From Bedellia somnulentella (Eukaryota; Arthropoda; Insecta; Lepidoptera; Bedelliidae): 64,000 nt of DNA. Positions 42,070 to 53,158 of this stretch are shown in pieces (position 1 is the stretch's first letter; each line of letters starts with the position of its first letter). The position numbers were made by a program, and so were the translations under genes. The notes beneath the pieces are model-generated. The model did no database searches, was not told the origin of the DNA, and worked only from the letters and a program-made list of their open reading frames with translations. The stretch covers positions 10,211,912 to 10,275,911 of the forward strand of contig OY755196.1 of assembly GCA_963576735.1 (NCBI GenBank), in the 5' to 3' direction.

Positions 42070-42270
42070 TAGACATATACTCACCTTCTTAGTTCCCGTT
42101 AGTCCCCATTGGTGTCGGCAGAGTCTATAAGTTAGCACTTATTTGCTTCATTTACATTCATCAATGTTCTCATACGAGACTTTCAGTTCTTCATACCTCT
42201 AGCACTTGTCTTGTAGAATGTTGGTTATTTGATCACATTGGGTTACCGTGATACTTAACATACAAATTGG
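42070..42270 (-). pseudogene. LINE-T remnant
   Basis: 'cttagttcccgttagtcccc', 'attggtgtcggcagagtcta', 'tttacattcatcaatgttct', 'gatcacattgggttaccgtg'. Heavily mutated reverse LINE-T. Confidence 0.6.
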
Positions 42271-42273
42271 CTC

Positions 42274-42522
42274 ATACATACATACATATACTCACGGCTA
42301 TGAATCCCTTGAAGGGGTAGCCAGAGCTAGGGAATCAGAAATTCCTCAGCCACTTTTGGAAAGTTCAGTGGGGAAAAGATGGTGAGATAAAGGTTGTCGG
42401 TGATGGGTCTCCAACCGCATCGCCCAAAAATTCCTTAATAGCCCCAATACCGTAAGTCGCCTCTTACGTACACCCATTGGTAGAAACGGGGTAGTGCTAT
42501 TCTAAGCCGACACTACACGGCG
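42274..42522 (-). repeat. SINE-A, full length
   Basis: 'catacatacatatactcacg' to 'aagccgacactacacggcg'. Clean copy. Confidence 0.85.
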
Positions 42523-42637
42523 TATAAATAAGACGTCATCATAACATAATATATATTTTTTTACCAGTATAATGTTGATGTGTGATTTCTTCACGTAACA
42601 GCGAATCCATCAAGTATGTAAATGAAGTTAACGAAAT

Positions 42638-42715
42638 AATACCGTTAGTCGCCTCTTACGTACACCCACCGGAAGAAATGGGGTAATAGTATTCTAAGCC
42701 GATACTACACAACAA
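42638..42715 (-). repeat. SINE-A 5' fragment
   Basis: 'ataccgttagtcgcctctta' to 'gccgatactacacaac', about 75 bp of the head only. Confidence 0.7.
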
Positions 42716-42717
42716 AT

Positions 42718-42850
42718 CCCTTCTTTTCATACATACTCTTTTATGCTTTATACTTAAGATACCGGCCTTTTTGAGCACACTATCTATTTTTTTTCTACTG
42801 CTATTACCAATCGGCTCTATAAATCTCTTTCCATCCTCTCTACATATAAA
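42718..42850 (-). pseudogene. LINE-T remnant
   Basis: 'cttttcatacatactctttt', 'cggcctttttgagcacacta', 'tcggctctataaatctcttt'. The minus strand gives V-L-K-K-A-G-I-L-S-I-K. Confidence 0.65.
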
Positions 42851-43048
42851 TTTCTCATTTTTAATAAGAACAAGATAGAGCAAGCAATCACAGAGCATTG
42901 CAGAGTAGGTGAAGAAGCACATAGTCCCAATAAATCAATCGGGGTCTTGCCATCGGTTGGGTGTCGTGCGGCTACGGGGAACATACGATTTATAAGACTT
43001 ACCTGGGTTGTTCCTTTTACGTTCTTTTTTAATTAAGAAAGAAATAAG

Positions 43049-43404
43049 ACGACGTAATAGCTCAATGGGTAAAACACCGGTTAACGTGCAAGCGACTAGT
43101 ATTCAAATCCCGGGTCGGGCCTACATCAATTTGTCTTTTTTAAAGACATATGTGTGGTTAATTTATCACGGTTGTTAACGGTGAGGAAACCCACATGGCT
43201 GAGTTGTACTTAGTCATGTGACAGTGTATTCGTACAAAACGGCGATAGGCCTGCCTCCTATCACGTGAGTACACTGTCCATGCAAAACGTGTACACTCTG
43301 AACACCAGGTGACAATGTCACGTGATGTTCAGAAGTATTAGTACCTCTGCCAACCCCTCCGGGGATATTCGGCGTGAACGTTTATGTTATGTTATGTTAT
43401 GTTA
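43049..43404 (+). repeat. SINE-M, full length
   Basis: tRNA head 'gacgtaatagctcaatgggt', B box 'attcaaatcccgggtcgg', core with a short deletion before 'gaggaaacccacatgg', and an end of repeated TTATG units. Confidence 0.88.
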
Positions 43405-43454
43405 TATCCATTTTATAAAAATGTGTCTTTTTGATCGTTTTCCACTAAAATTAA

Positions 43455-43580
43455 TATCTACATGGCTCTATAAATTTCTTTACCTATTCACTTTCATCCA
43501 ACCTCCCTACGTGCCAAAACTATCTAATCATTATTTAATCTATGTTTATTTTTACAATTATATCATTCATCATCTTAAAA
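43455..43580 (-). pseudogene. LINE-T remnant
   Basis: 'tggctctataaatttcttta', 'ttcatccaacctccctacgt', 'gccaaaactatctaatcatt'. Reverse LINE-T upstream of the R-G-R-P region, decayed. Confidence 0.55.
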
Positions 43581-44099
43581 AAGGTACCAGATTGAAGACT
43601 AAAGAAACGAATCATAAAAGAAACAGCCTCCCAAGTCTCAGTTCAAAGTAATAAATCAGCAGAAAACCAAAGCGCTACGAGTGTTCGTATGTAAATCGAA
43701 CGAGCCCAATTCCGTAATATCGCCCGCCCATGATCTATGGAGGTCGTGATATCGAGTATTATTCGATATCGAGTTTCAGCTTATTGTGGAGACCCCATTT
43801 GGTGGGTTCTGTAATGGATTGCGTGTAACCTTGTCTTAAGGTAAAAAAGTTTATGTTAAGACACTGGACAACTGATTTCAGTGATTATTACCATTGATAG
43901 TTGTAGTTAAAAGCATACCTAATCTTGAAGCAGCGTAGTTCACCACAGTACAATAAAGGCGAGATTCCATCAGAGATGGTTGAAGTTAATGTGTTTTCTT
44001 AGAACCAATAGAATTGCTTAATTTACGGATTGTAGCTCGCAGTACGCTCGTACGCTCAGAATTTTGATTGCAACCAAATGAAATGATTCTAGTGGCTTT
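43581..44099. other. No gene seen
   Basis: Includes a small palindromic patch 'gatatcgagtattattcgatatcgag' (split: GATATCGAGT / ATTCGATATC) at 43750-43775. No supported exon. Confidence 0.4.
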
Positions 44100-44360
44100 T
44101 ACATACATGCATACTCACGACAAAGACTTTGATCGCCACTTTGTGCGGTCCTGGCAGATCTCTCTAGTTTCATTTACATCCATCATTATTTCCGCACATG
44201 CTCTTTTATGTGTGTGTGGCTTTTAAGAACACACAGAGACAGAGACTATTCATCGCCACTTTGTATGATCCGGGCAAACCTCTTTGGTTTCGTTTACATT
44301 CATCGATCTTTTCATACATGCTCTTTTATTTTTCATCTTCGGACGCCTGCCTTGACATAT
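44100..44360 (-). pseudogene. LINE-T remnant with an internal duplication
   Basis: Two overlapping reverse LINE-T pieces (44100-44210 and 44225-44360). Both contain 'gatcgccactttgt' or 'catcgccactttgt' and 'catgctctttta'. This reflects either two insertions or a tandem duplication. Confidence 0.65.
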
Positions 44361-45135
44361 ATCATAACCAAATAAATCTTTCATGATGATGCTAGTCTAA
44401 AGGAAGGTTGGTGATTCTCCTACTGGCTCTACTAAAAAATAATAAAAGAGCCTCAATACCCTACGTCGCCTCTTACGATATACGATATCTGTATAAAATC
44501 TGTCTGCATTTCATTTCATTTCTTCAGAAATATTAAATTTTAAATCAAATACAAAAACGAATATTAATCCATGAAAAGCCTTTTCCAATGACTTAAAATA
44601 CATAAACTACCGGTCTCAACACAAAATATCTAAACATCAAAAGGAGCTAGCCTTTTTACGTTTTAAATCTAGCTTTGATAGGTCGTAACTTAAAAGCTTT
44701 CAAAAGAAACATTGAACCAACCGAAACTCATCAAAAATAAAAAAGTGTGTTTTGATAAAATAAAAACGTATAATTTCCAACAGATATATTTCAAAATCAA
44801 GCAAAAGAAAAGATAGCACTCGCTCCCAGTTATCAGTAGAAATATACGGGGAAAGAAATGGGCGAGATTAAAATAAAGTTTCGCATTAAAAAGTTCAAGT
44901 TAATGGATTTTTTCTGTTGGAACTTGTCGGTTGCGCTCGGAAATATATGCTTTCTTTGTGACCATACTGCTATTTACTGTTCTTATTTCATAATTGTTTG
45001 GAACAGGGAAAATGGAACGATGTTATTGTAACGCCCCTGTGGGGAATTTCTTTGAGTTGTATTTTTTGTGGTATTAAAATTTTAGACAGTTTTCAATTCG
45101 ATAATTATGTTGGTTTATATATATTTTAAAATTTT
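44361..45135. other. Mostly featureless; a 45-bp SINE-A head scrap
   Basis: A short reverse SINE-A piece lies at about 44436-44480 ('gcctcaataccctacgtcgc'). The rest is AT-rich without recognised exons or repeats. Confidence 0.45.
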
Positions 45136-45376
45136 ACATACATACATAAATATACTCACGGCTATAAATCCCTAGTAGGGGTAGCCAGAGCTAAGGAACT
45201 TCAAGTTCCTCAGCCACTTTTGGAAGTTGCGTCGGGAAAAGATAGTGAAATAAAGGTTGTTGGTGATGGGTCTCCAACCACATCGCCCAAAAATCCCTTA
45301 AAAGCCCCAATACCGTTAGTCGCCTCTTACGTACACCTACCGAAAGAAATGGGTAGTGTCATTCTAAGCCGACACT
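45136..45376 (-). repeat. SINE-A, subfamily shared with 55957
   Basis: Full reverse copy with distinctive variants: AACTTCAAGTTCCTCAG, GCGTCGGGAAAAGATAGTGA and CCAACCACATCG. The first few head bases are missing. Confidence 0.85.
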
Positions 45377-45828
45377 TTTTATATTTTGCTTTTTTTTGGA
45401 AGCTGTGACTAGAGACCCAGCACCAAATATCACCTAATTAAAAATCAAACCTCCGATAGAGGCTAACGGCCGGTTTCACATCTGAGAATTCAACGATAAA
45501 AGCATCTTAAACTGTATTTAAGTACGTACTTACCAAAATTACGTTTCTGATTTGATGAAATATTGTAATTTAATCAAGTTTTGATTAAATGATCAAAATT
45601 TTGCGCATCTGTCAAAAAACTGACCTAAACGTCGAAATTTGCGTTTCTGAACTCGTTTGATAATACTCAAACAGTCATCATCGCAGATTTGAGTGAGTGA
45701 CAGTTAAGTTGTCGAAATCGGCTTCTTAAACGGTGCTCCAATTTGTAATTGTGAAATATTAGACGATAAACACATTGTTTTCGACAATATTCTGAAGATG
45801 TCTACGGATACATCGTTATCTTCACTAG

Positions 45829-46440
45829 AGGAAGCACAGCAGATACCTCAGTAACTTCAGTCGCCGAGGAGTTCCTAGGATCCGGCCAAATTTCTTTGAA
45901 ACGCTCAGTGAAAACCAATTTAAAGAACGTTTCAGGTTCAGTAAAGAATCGGTGCGCAGCATCTTTAGGAAAGTGCAACGAAGGATCCCACCAGCAAGAA
46001 TGCAACTGAGTGATTGTTTATCACCATTGCTCCAACTGTTAATAACACTGCGGTTCTATGCAACTGGGAGCTTCCAAGCTGTCATTGGGGATACTGCAAA
46101 TGTCAGCAAAGCTATCGTGTGCCGTGTCACGGATAGGGTCACAACAGCAATAGCACTATTGAGACCAGAATTTATTTATATGCAAACTCAAGAGCAGCGT
46201 CCTACAGTGGCTTCAAGATTTCATGACATAGCTGGATTCCCTAGAGTTATTGCAGCTGTTGATTGTACCCATGTCAAAATAAATACCCCAGGTGGCAATA
46301 GGGCTGAGCTTTACCGGAATCGAAAAGGCTTTTTTTCAGTGAATGTGCAAGCATTATGCGATGCAAATGTAAGAATATGCAGCTTGATTGCAAGATGGCC
46401 TGGATCAGTTCATGACGGGTGTAGTTGGGAGACCTTTTTT
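45829..46440 (+). pseudogene. Harbinger transposase, incomplete
   Basis: The frame from 45829 contains a helix-turn-helix-like start (R-R-G-V-P-R..., F-K-E-R-F-R-F-S-K), then A-A-V-D-C-T-H-V-K-I carrying the first catalytic aspartate, C-D-A-N-V-R-I and W-P-G-S-V-H-D around the second. The family is usually about 350 residues. Sequence matching stops after about 46425, so the third acidic residue and the C-terminus are missing. A likely start, ATG at 45798 (M-S-T-D-T), is in another frame and meets a stop at 45852, which implies a frameshift or a lost intron signal. There is no partner Myb/SANT gene in the remainder. Confidence 0.8.
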
Positions 46441-46616
46441 TTAATTCTTTTTCCATGTCTAGTCTCCCTGCTCGGTGTTTAATTAATTAACCACGAAAGA
46501 TTACACGTAACTCCGTAACTATCTTTCCTCATTTACAGCAAGCACGAACTACCGATACCGAACAAATCGATCATATATATTTATATATTAGATTTTATTG
46601 ATATATATTCCAAGTC

Positions 46617-47042
46617 ATGTTGGTATCTTTGGTAATGAAAAATAGAAAGGCTTGCAAAACTGACATAAAACACTATTATATTATGGGTTATGACCAGCGT
46701 AATGCAGCTCTTCCTCATCTTCGTTCTGCCTGGCAAAGAAGATGGGACGAGGCTAGCAAGGGGTTTTATTTCAAATCTATTCAACCAATTATTCCATTCA
46801 TATTCTAAATAAAATGAGGGTTCGAGATAACTCCCTATGCGAGTGTGGTGTAGATGAGGGAACATTAGATCATTTTTTTTTTGCATGATCACGTAATTTA
46901 TCTTTTAATCTATACATTGCTTTAGCCAGAATTCGCATCCCGCTTCCCACTAATTTTCATAGTATGTTGAGTTTATCATCTTCTTCCTCCGATCTAATTA
47001 CGGTTCTAGGTAAATTTATCAGAATCAACAATATAAGATTAT
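46617..47042 (+). pseudogene. C-terminal remnant of an RNase H-bearing LINE
   Basis: The segment W-Q-R-R-W-D-E-A-S-K-G (about 46730), then S-L-C-E-C-G-V-D-E...L-D-H-F-F-F-A, resembles the C-terminal zinc-knuckle region after RNase H in I/R1/Jockey-like elements. The last cysteine codon is mutated to TGA at about 46887. The frame then continues R-I-P-L-P-T-N-F-H to a stop near 47042. It lies inside the Harbinger element. The clade call is tentative. Confidence 0.6.
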
Positions 47043-47909
47043 AGTTTTAATAATACAATAATTAATGTAAAATGTCAGTTAGTGCTTAATTTTTGATTTT
47101 AAGATAGTTTTTCATTTTATTTTTATTTGTTTCTTCACTTAAATTATTTTTAATTTAATTTAATTTTACTTTTATATTTTGTCTAAACTTTAGAGCATGA
47201 CATAATTTGTTGGGATTCGCGATAATGGGATTTCATTATTATTTTTTCTTTAATATTATGTTCTTCCCAAAATATAAATAACTCTTAACTTAGTCTTTAC
47301 TTAACCATTGATTAAATACCTTCAAGATCTAATTGTTTAATAATTACATTCTTTATATATATTTTTTTTCGCTTTAATGATAAAAATGTTTACAACTAAA
47401 ATTCACATGCGAGACTAAATCACGCTGTTTGTGGCGAAATTGTTGAAAAAATATTCGGCAGATACCACCAATAACAAAAAAATAATAATATAATTTTGAT
47501 TGACGTTTGATCACAATAATTGGTTTGCTCTATGGTTTGGTGTATGTACGTTCCGTTGCCCAGTTTTATTGTTTGTTTATTTCTATTTTTTATTTAATTA
47601 AATGGTCTCAAAACCTCATAATAAATGTAACTACTAATTAAATATTATTGAATTAAGTTTGTAGATACAATTTGCTAATGAATATAAAATATAATTAATG
47701 AAATATAACTTCATCGGTATTACCGGTTTGTGTAGGTAAATTGAAACGTTCATAGATTTTGATTAGAATCTTATCTAAATGCTTTGTTGATCACATTATA
47801 GCAGCGAGCAGTGTTTGTTCTGTGAAACACCTAAAACTTAAGTACTTACTTAGAGTTTGATAAAAACTCAACTGATTAGAGCTAGAATGCTCAGATGTGA
47901 AACCGGCTG
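47043..47909. other. AT-rich 3' part of the Harbinger element
   Basis: No coding sequence seen before the right inverted end at 47890-47909. Confidence 0.5.
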
Positions 47910-47989
47910 TAAGTAATTTCCATTTCTTTAGACATAATCTTTATTTGGGATTTATAACCATGAGTATATATGTAAGATTTCAACTCAAA

Positions 47990-48075
47990 CTCAACTCAAG
48001 CGTTCACGCCGAATATCCCTGAAGGAGGTGGCAGAGGTACGAATACATCTGAACATCACGCGACATTATCACCTA
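47990..48075 (-). repeat. SINE-M 3' fragment
   Basis: 'aagcgttcacgccgaatatc', 'cctgaaggaggtggcagagg', 'ctgaacatcacgcgacatta'. Only the last about 80 bp. A 35-bp SINE-A end scrap (47940-47975) precedes it. Confidence 0.7.
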
Positions 48076-48754
48076 CACTATTTTTTACCACCATATTACT
48101 ATTTCACATTCGTGTGTTTAAACGTTGCATGAGGATCTAAAACCATTAAACTAAAAAATAACAAATTTAAAGGTATAAACAAATATTCAATTTTAAAATA
48201 TAAACTCAAATGTACCAGGCGACCAAAGCACAACAGAAGTAAATAAGACACTAAGGGGTATATTAAGGATGTAATGGTGAGGTGAATGGGACGTGCGCCG
48301 TGATTGTCACGTAAAAAGGTGTTGAGACATGTTTCGTACGTGTTGCTCGCAATGTGGGAATACTGGCTTTTGCTGGGATGACTGGAATTGTGTTGTGGGA
48401 ATAAGATGGCAGTTATGAGAAAATAATAAGGTTGAGATAAAAATGTAAGCACATTTGTTGTTTATAAATAACATTAATGTACTCTATACTAGTTTATAAT
48501 AATATTTATATTAAAGGAAAGTTTATAATGTATTGCCTCCATGATTTCAGTCATCTGATTAAAATCATAATCAGGTTGTATACGGTATAAAAAAGTAAAA
48601 GTAATAAAATAATATAAAAGGAATATTTTCTAAAACATGATCAGATTTTGTAGAGACTATATTGTAAATTATTAAAACACTTTGTTTTTATAGTAAGTTT
48701 CACAATCTTTAACAAATACTATAATCTACACAAATTCTTCAAAAAAATATTAAC
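48076..48754. other. No convincing gene
   Basis: A 117-codon minus frame at 48099-48452 is hydrophobic and AT-driven, with no recognised motif or splice context. The part around 48215-48420 is less AT-rich. I do not call a gene. Confidence 0.35.
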
Positions 48755-48922
48755 TATGCCTTTAAATCCCTAGAAGAGGCAGCTAGAGCTTTATAATATA
48801 AAAACAGCCACATTTGGAAGTTGAGTAGGAAAACAATACAAAACAAAGGTTGTTAGTGATATGTCTTCAACCGCATCGCCAAACAACTTTTTAAAATGAA
48901 CCAATTCTTAACTGACACTACA
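48755..48922 (-). repeat. SINE-A, decayed
   Basis: 'ctttaaatccctagaagagg', 'cagccacatttggaagttga', 'cttcaaccgcatcgcc', 'aactgacactacacagg'. Confidence 0.7.
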
Positions 48923-49211
48923 CAGGTAAATAAATAAATTCACAAACAGTCATTACAAAAACTGCCTATAAATCTTTCTTGCCCTACAACACCCGTCTTG
49001 TCACGTAGCCACTCGTTAACTCAGTGAAGCAACTCCGGACTAACTCACTAACCAATGGAGTTATTCGACCTAACTCCATATTAACGGAAACGGATTAACA
49101 GAAATAACCTTCGATTAACTAGAACTATAATTAGTTAACTGAACTGGATTTATAAGTTCTGTAGGAGTCTTAGGTCGTATGGGGCGAGTTTTCTGGTTTA
49201 ACGTTTACGTA
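48923..49211. other. No gene seen
   Basis: Contains repeated 'taactc' and 'taactcaMt' words around 49010-49080. No element or exon supported. Confidence 0.4.
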
Positions 49212-49370
49212 AAAAAAAGCCCCAATACACTTAATCGCCTCTTACGACACCCGTGGGTAGAAAGGGGTAGCGACATTCTAAGCCAGCACTACACGGAGTT
49301 TATAATTCCTTAGCTCTGGTTACCACTTCTAGGGAAATATAGCCGTGAGTATAAGTATGTATGTATGTAT
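49212..49370. repeat. SINE-A with inverted 5' part (twin-priming structure)
   Basis: The head half lies in minus orientation (49212-49296, 'agccccaatacacttaatcg' to 'agccagcactacacgg') and is joined directly to a plus-orientation tail (49297-49370). The GTTTACGTA duplication flanks the whole (49203-49211 and 49371-49379). This is the known product of twin priming. Confidence 0.82.
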
Positions 49371-49379
49371 GTTTACGTA

Positions 49380-49801
49380 CTGCACTGATCAAAAATTAGC
49401 TCGAAGACTTTTTTCAAAATTAATTACTATGATAAAATTCACGTGTCTCAGTGTTTGTCTCCAATTCCTCCGAAACGGCTGAACCGATTTAAATGAAATT
49501 TTGCAAACACATTCGGTAGGTGTAAAATAGGCTTATATCTATATTAGGGTTGTCTACTCCTAACATATATTTTTTATTTTATAGACTAGAAATTATTTAT
49601 ATGGCATAACAATGTTTGCCGGTTCAGCTAGCTTACTATAAAATACAGTGATTCTTCCATATTTATGTTTTTTTTTACCTCGTAATAGGATCAAATTGCA
49701 GAATCAACTTACCTGTAAAGAAAAAAAATATTTTTAATATAATAATACTTACACATTTTGTAGCATAAGTATTTAATACGAATTTTCTATTTCATAACTT
49801 A
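49380..49801. other. No gene seen
   Basis: AT-rich. 'gaaacggctgaaccgattta' near 49480 is a phrase common at the ends of insect Helitrons and other DNA elements, so a decayed element is possible. Confidence 0.4.
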
Positions 49802-49920
49802 TCTATACTTATAATAAATCTGTAGAGAGGTCAATTCTGTACATGAAATATATTTTCAAAATAACTATCAGGTGGTGATTAGGGATCGATACTGATGCCA
49901 AAAATGTAATCAGTAAAATT

Positions 49921-49970
<50 letters not shown>

Positions 49971-50787
49971 GGTTTGTATGTTCCTTATGGAAACAAAAAC
50001 TACTCGACGGATTTTAACGAAACTTGGTACAATTATTCTTCATACTCCTGCGCAGGTTTTCGTATACTTTCCAGCAGAGAAGTAAAGGGGAATTTTGGGA
50101 AATTTTGGGAAAACGGGAGAAGTTACTCCATTTTTTAAGCTTCCGTCGCGTGTGCAGCCTTAATGGTTAAACTTACATAGAAATCATGTGTGGCGGAAAT
50201 ATTTTTCATAAAATTATCTAAAAAAAAATCCTCAACAGTATATGTCTATCTTTTACGGTTGACTCACAATATCACGTGTAATTCCAGATAGCTTAGCAGT
50301 TCGGAACATCCTGATTATATTTGTTGACTCTTACGTTTGTAAACCTCTCACTCATCCCTAATTTAAAAAAGGTAACATTATTACCTATTTAATAAAAAAA
50401 GAATCATAGAAATCGGTAGACAAACACCGAAATCATTTATAAAATAAGCCATCGCGCCCGTGATCGAAACCAAATCTTTACTAATTTACATATAACATAC
50501 TAGATGGCGCCAGTAGTTGCATCCTACATAACGTTATGATTTATTTTTTAGATTGTTATAAATACTTCATGGCGTTTTATTGCAAAATTTGCTATTAAAC
50601 GGAAATACTGAACCGTTCATTAAAGCGCATTCAAAATCACCAAACTACACTGTTAAGGGAGTGCTATAAATTTAATAAATTGAAAACATTACGCTGAATT
50701 TCACAATGCTTGAGCAGTGACTGAAGAAAGAAACCTCAGATATTTAAAAAACAACGCTACCCGTGCGAAGCTGGGACGATCCACTAG
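49802..50787 (+). mobile_element. Non-autonomous Helitron, both ends present
   Basis: 986 bp from TCTATACTTATAATAAATCT (after an A) to a short CCCG...TGGG hairpin and CACTAG (before a T), obeying the Helitron A|T insertion rule. The internal 'cgacggattttaacgaaact' is typical of lepidopteran Helitrons. There is no Rep/helicase frame. The 3' 340 bp match 18285-18685. Confidence 0.82.
49923..49971 (+). repeat. (CTGT)n microsatellite
   Basis: About twelve units of a 4-bp repeat inside the Helitron, in the 5' region where lepidopteran Helitrons often carry a short tandem repeat. Confidence 0.9.
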
Positions 50788-50828
50788 TACTAAATATTTT
50801 TTTTTATCCTCCCAAAGGAGGTAAAAAA

Positions 50829-51035
50829 CATACATACCTACATATACTCACGGCTATAAATCCCTAGAAGAGGTAGCCAGAGCTAAGGAATTAGAAATTC
50901 CTCAGCCACAGACAGTTCACAGCAGGTTAAAAAATGTTGGGAAAATAACGTAAAATAAAGCGTAATTGGCTATGGGTCTGGCCACATCGCCAACTTATCA
51001 CTTCAATAATTTCAAATACCCTAAGTCACCTCTTA
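50829..51035 (-). repeat. SINE-A, decayed
   Basis: The tail side is intact ('acctacatatactcacggct' to 'gaaattcctcagccac'). The head side is degraded ('gggtctggccacatcgcc', 'ccctaagtcacctctta'). Confidence 0.65.
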
Positions 51036-51042
51036 GACTGAT

Positions 51043-51175
51043 GCGGTGATGCGGTTGGAGAGACCCATCACCAAAAACCTTTGTTGTACAATCTTACAAC
51101 TTCCAAAAGTGACTGAGGAATATCTAATTCTGAACTTCTGGCTACCCGTTTTAGAACATAAAAGCATGAGCCTTT
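51043..51175 (+). repeat. SINE-A 3' half
   Basis: 'ggtgatgcggttggagagac', 'ccaaaagtgactgaggaata', 'tctggctacccgttttagaa'. It lies head-to-head with the preceding reverse copy. Confidence 0.65.
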
Positions 51176-51208
51176 ACACGTACATATATTGTAAAGGTAA
51201 TAAAATAT

Positions 51209-51459
51209 TTTATGCCGTGTAGTGCCGGCTTAGAATGTCGCTACCCTTTCTGCCCACGGGTGTCGTAAGAGGCGACTAAGGGTATTGGGGCTTTTTATTG
51301 GATTTTTGGGCGATGCGGTTGGAGACCCATCACCAAAAACCTTTATTTTTACCATCTTTTCCCCACTCAACTTCCAAAAGTGGCTGAGGAATTTATAATT
51401 CCTTAGCTCGGGCTACCCCTTCTAGGGAAATATAGCCGTGAGTATATGTATGTATGTAT
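51209..51459 (+). repeat. SINE-A, full length, exact ends known
   Basis: Flanked by GTAATAAAATAT (51197-51208 and 51460-51471). Clean body with 'gtgtagtgccggcttagaat' head, the same subfamily as 11844 and 8179. Confidence 0.9.
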
Positions 51460-51799
51460 GTAATAAAATATATTTTTTTAGTTAACTCAATCTCAAAAAG
51501 CTGTTAAAAGCAATTCCTAAAGTCTTTTTGATCAAAGTCCACAACTCATAAAGTAAAAATAGGTACACAAAGAACTCTATTAAAAACCGTTATTACCTGC
51601 CTACCCTTTGCCATATCAATGCCGTAAACAAACGCCTTGATGGAACCACACCAAAGCCAAGTTTAAAATAGGTCTGATCGGAAACAACTTTTATTTCATG
51701 TACTTAAAATACGGTAGGGTTTGCAAAACAGATTAAAACGTATATTTTAGTTCGCAACAAATATTTCGCGGCACATTATTCATTATTTCAACTCAATCA
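51460..51799. other. No gene seen
   Basis: No supported feature. Confidence 0.4.
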
Positions 51800-51970
51800 C
51801 TCAAACGTTCACGCCGTAGATCCCCAAAGGGGTTGGCAGAGGTACTAATACTTCTGAACATCACGTGACATTAACACCTGGTTTTCAGCGTACCCACGTT
51901 TTGCTTGGACTTGGTGGAAGGCCTATCGCCGATTTGTACGAATAGGTACACTGTCATGACTAAGTACAAA
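51800..51970 (-). repeat. SINE-M 3' half
   Basis: 'caaacgttcacgccgtagat' to 'cactgtcatgactaagtaca'. The tRNA head is missing. Confidence 0.8.
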
Positions 51971-52316
51971 TCACACTACTATGATTATCAGATATATATG
52001 GTTTAGATTTAGTTGATACAACTCTTAACTCATATTATATTTACATGATGAATTTAATGGCTATGCTGAAAAACAATCATGTTTAACCCAAAATAATAAA
52101 TAATGCAGTTTTTCACCAACAAAATATATTAACCAAAAAAAAAAAAAATGAATGATAATATTTATTCGTAGCATACACCAATATAACATTTACCACACAA
52201 AAAAAGTAAGGTTTGAGACTCATCCCTAATTACTTCAAACTTTCCCACTCGTATTCAAAAACTAGCTTTTGGCTTTCTTATTCTGAAGCGCCGGCAACCT
52301 TTTTTGACATTTATAG

Positions 52317-52577
52317 CCGTGCTGTGTAGTGTCGGCTTAGAATAGCACTACCCCATTTCTTCCGGCGGGTGTACGTAAGAGGCGACTAACGGTATTGGGG
52401 CTTTTAAGGGATTTTTGGGCGATGAGGTTGGAGACCCATCACCAACAACCTTTATTTTACCATCTTTTCCCCACTTAACTTTCCAAAAGTGGCTGAGGAA
52501 TTTCCAATTCCTTAGCTCTGGCTACCCCATCTAGGGATTTATAACCGTGAGTGTGTGTATGTATGTATGTATGTATA
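52317..52577 (+). repeat. SINE-A, full length, with SINE scraps on both sides
   Basis: 'gtgctgtgtagtgtcggctt' to '(atgt)n'. It is preceded by a SINE-A end scrap ('tgacatttatagccgt', about 52290-52318) and followed by 'atagccgtaagtatgtatgt'. The insertion therefore sits inside an older SINE-A tail, with 'atagccgt' on both sides. Confidence 0.82.
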
Positions 52578-52699
52578 GCCGTAAGTATGTATGTATTTTA
52601 ATATATACATCAATAAAACTTAAAAAAATAATTTAAAAAATGATCATTGTAAATAAAATAGTTGTTTTTGCTATCCCTACATCGGATACTGTTTGCATG

Positions 52700-53145
52700 C
52701 GGGCGGAGACTAATTGAACTGTCACTAGATGTCGCTAATTGGAGAGCAAAGAAAAACACAGTACATTTCCTACATAGATACTGACTTTACTTTAATATGC
52801 AGCAGTGCTGTGACGGGTGAAAAGGGAAGTGTGTGTGTTATTTTATAAATAACAGGACTTGTCAGAATACAAAGTATATTAAAAAAAATTGGTTGCCTGT
52901 ATAAGTCGGTATCCGGGCGAAAGTTTTACGTGACAACGACTTTGAGTGGTAAAATAATTTTAATGTGAATATTCATTCGTACAGTAGGAAGACTCGCTCT
53001 TAGGCGGGCTAACCATGCCCGAGTGGAAGGGACGCGTGCCTCTCACTCGCTCTTATTGTGAGCGCATAACGTGAGCGCAGCGTAACGCAGTTTCTTGAAG
53101 TGTCACCCGGCAAACCAATTTATAAGACGTTGTCACGTCAAAAAA
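52700..53145. other. Unclassified GC-richer segment with inverted ACGTGACAACG
   Basis: It contains ACGTGACAACG at about 52930 and its inverse CGTTGTCACGT at about 53128. Also present are 'tatccgggcgaaagtttt', 'gtgtcacccggcaaaccaat' and 'ctaaccatgcccgagtggaa'. No open frame is convincing. It could be a DNA-element relic or a regulatory or 5' region. I do not recognise it. Confidence 0.4.
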
Positions 53146-53158
53146 TGATTCGTGAGGT

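Larger units (their letters stand above)
45467..47909 (+). mobile_element. PIF/Harbinger DNA transposon
   Basis: 2443 bp, bounded by TAA target duplications (45464-45466 and 47910-47912). The inverted ends are CRGCCGGTTTCACATCTGAG, extending with subterminal ACTTAAGTACNTACTT-like matches on both sides. It encodes a HARBI1-type transposase fragment. A LINE remnant inside suggests that the element is dead. Confidence 0.88.

Noticed and set aside
48099..48452. 117-codon minus-strand open frame
   Set aside because: It is hydrophobic and AT-driven, with no recognisable motif, no splice or start context and no repeat elsewhere; it may be chance.
49923..49971. Regular 4-bp spaced repeat considered as a CRISPR-like array
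   Set aside because: It is a simple (CTGT)n microsatellite inside a Helitron; there are no spacers.
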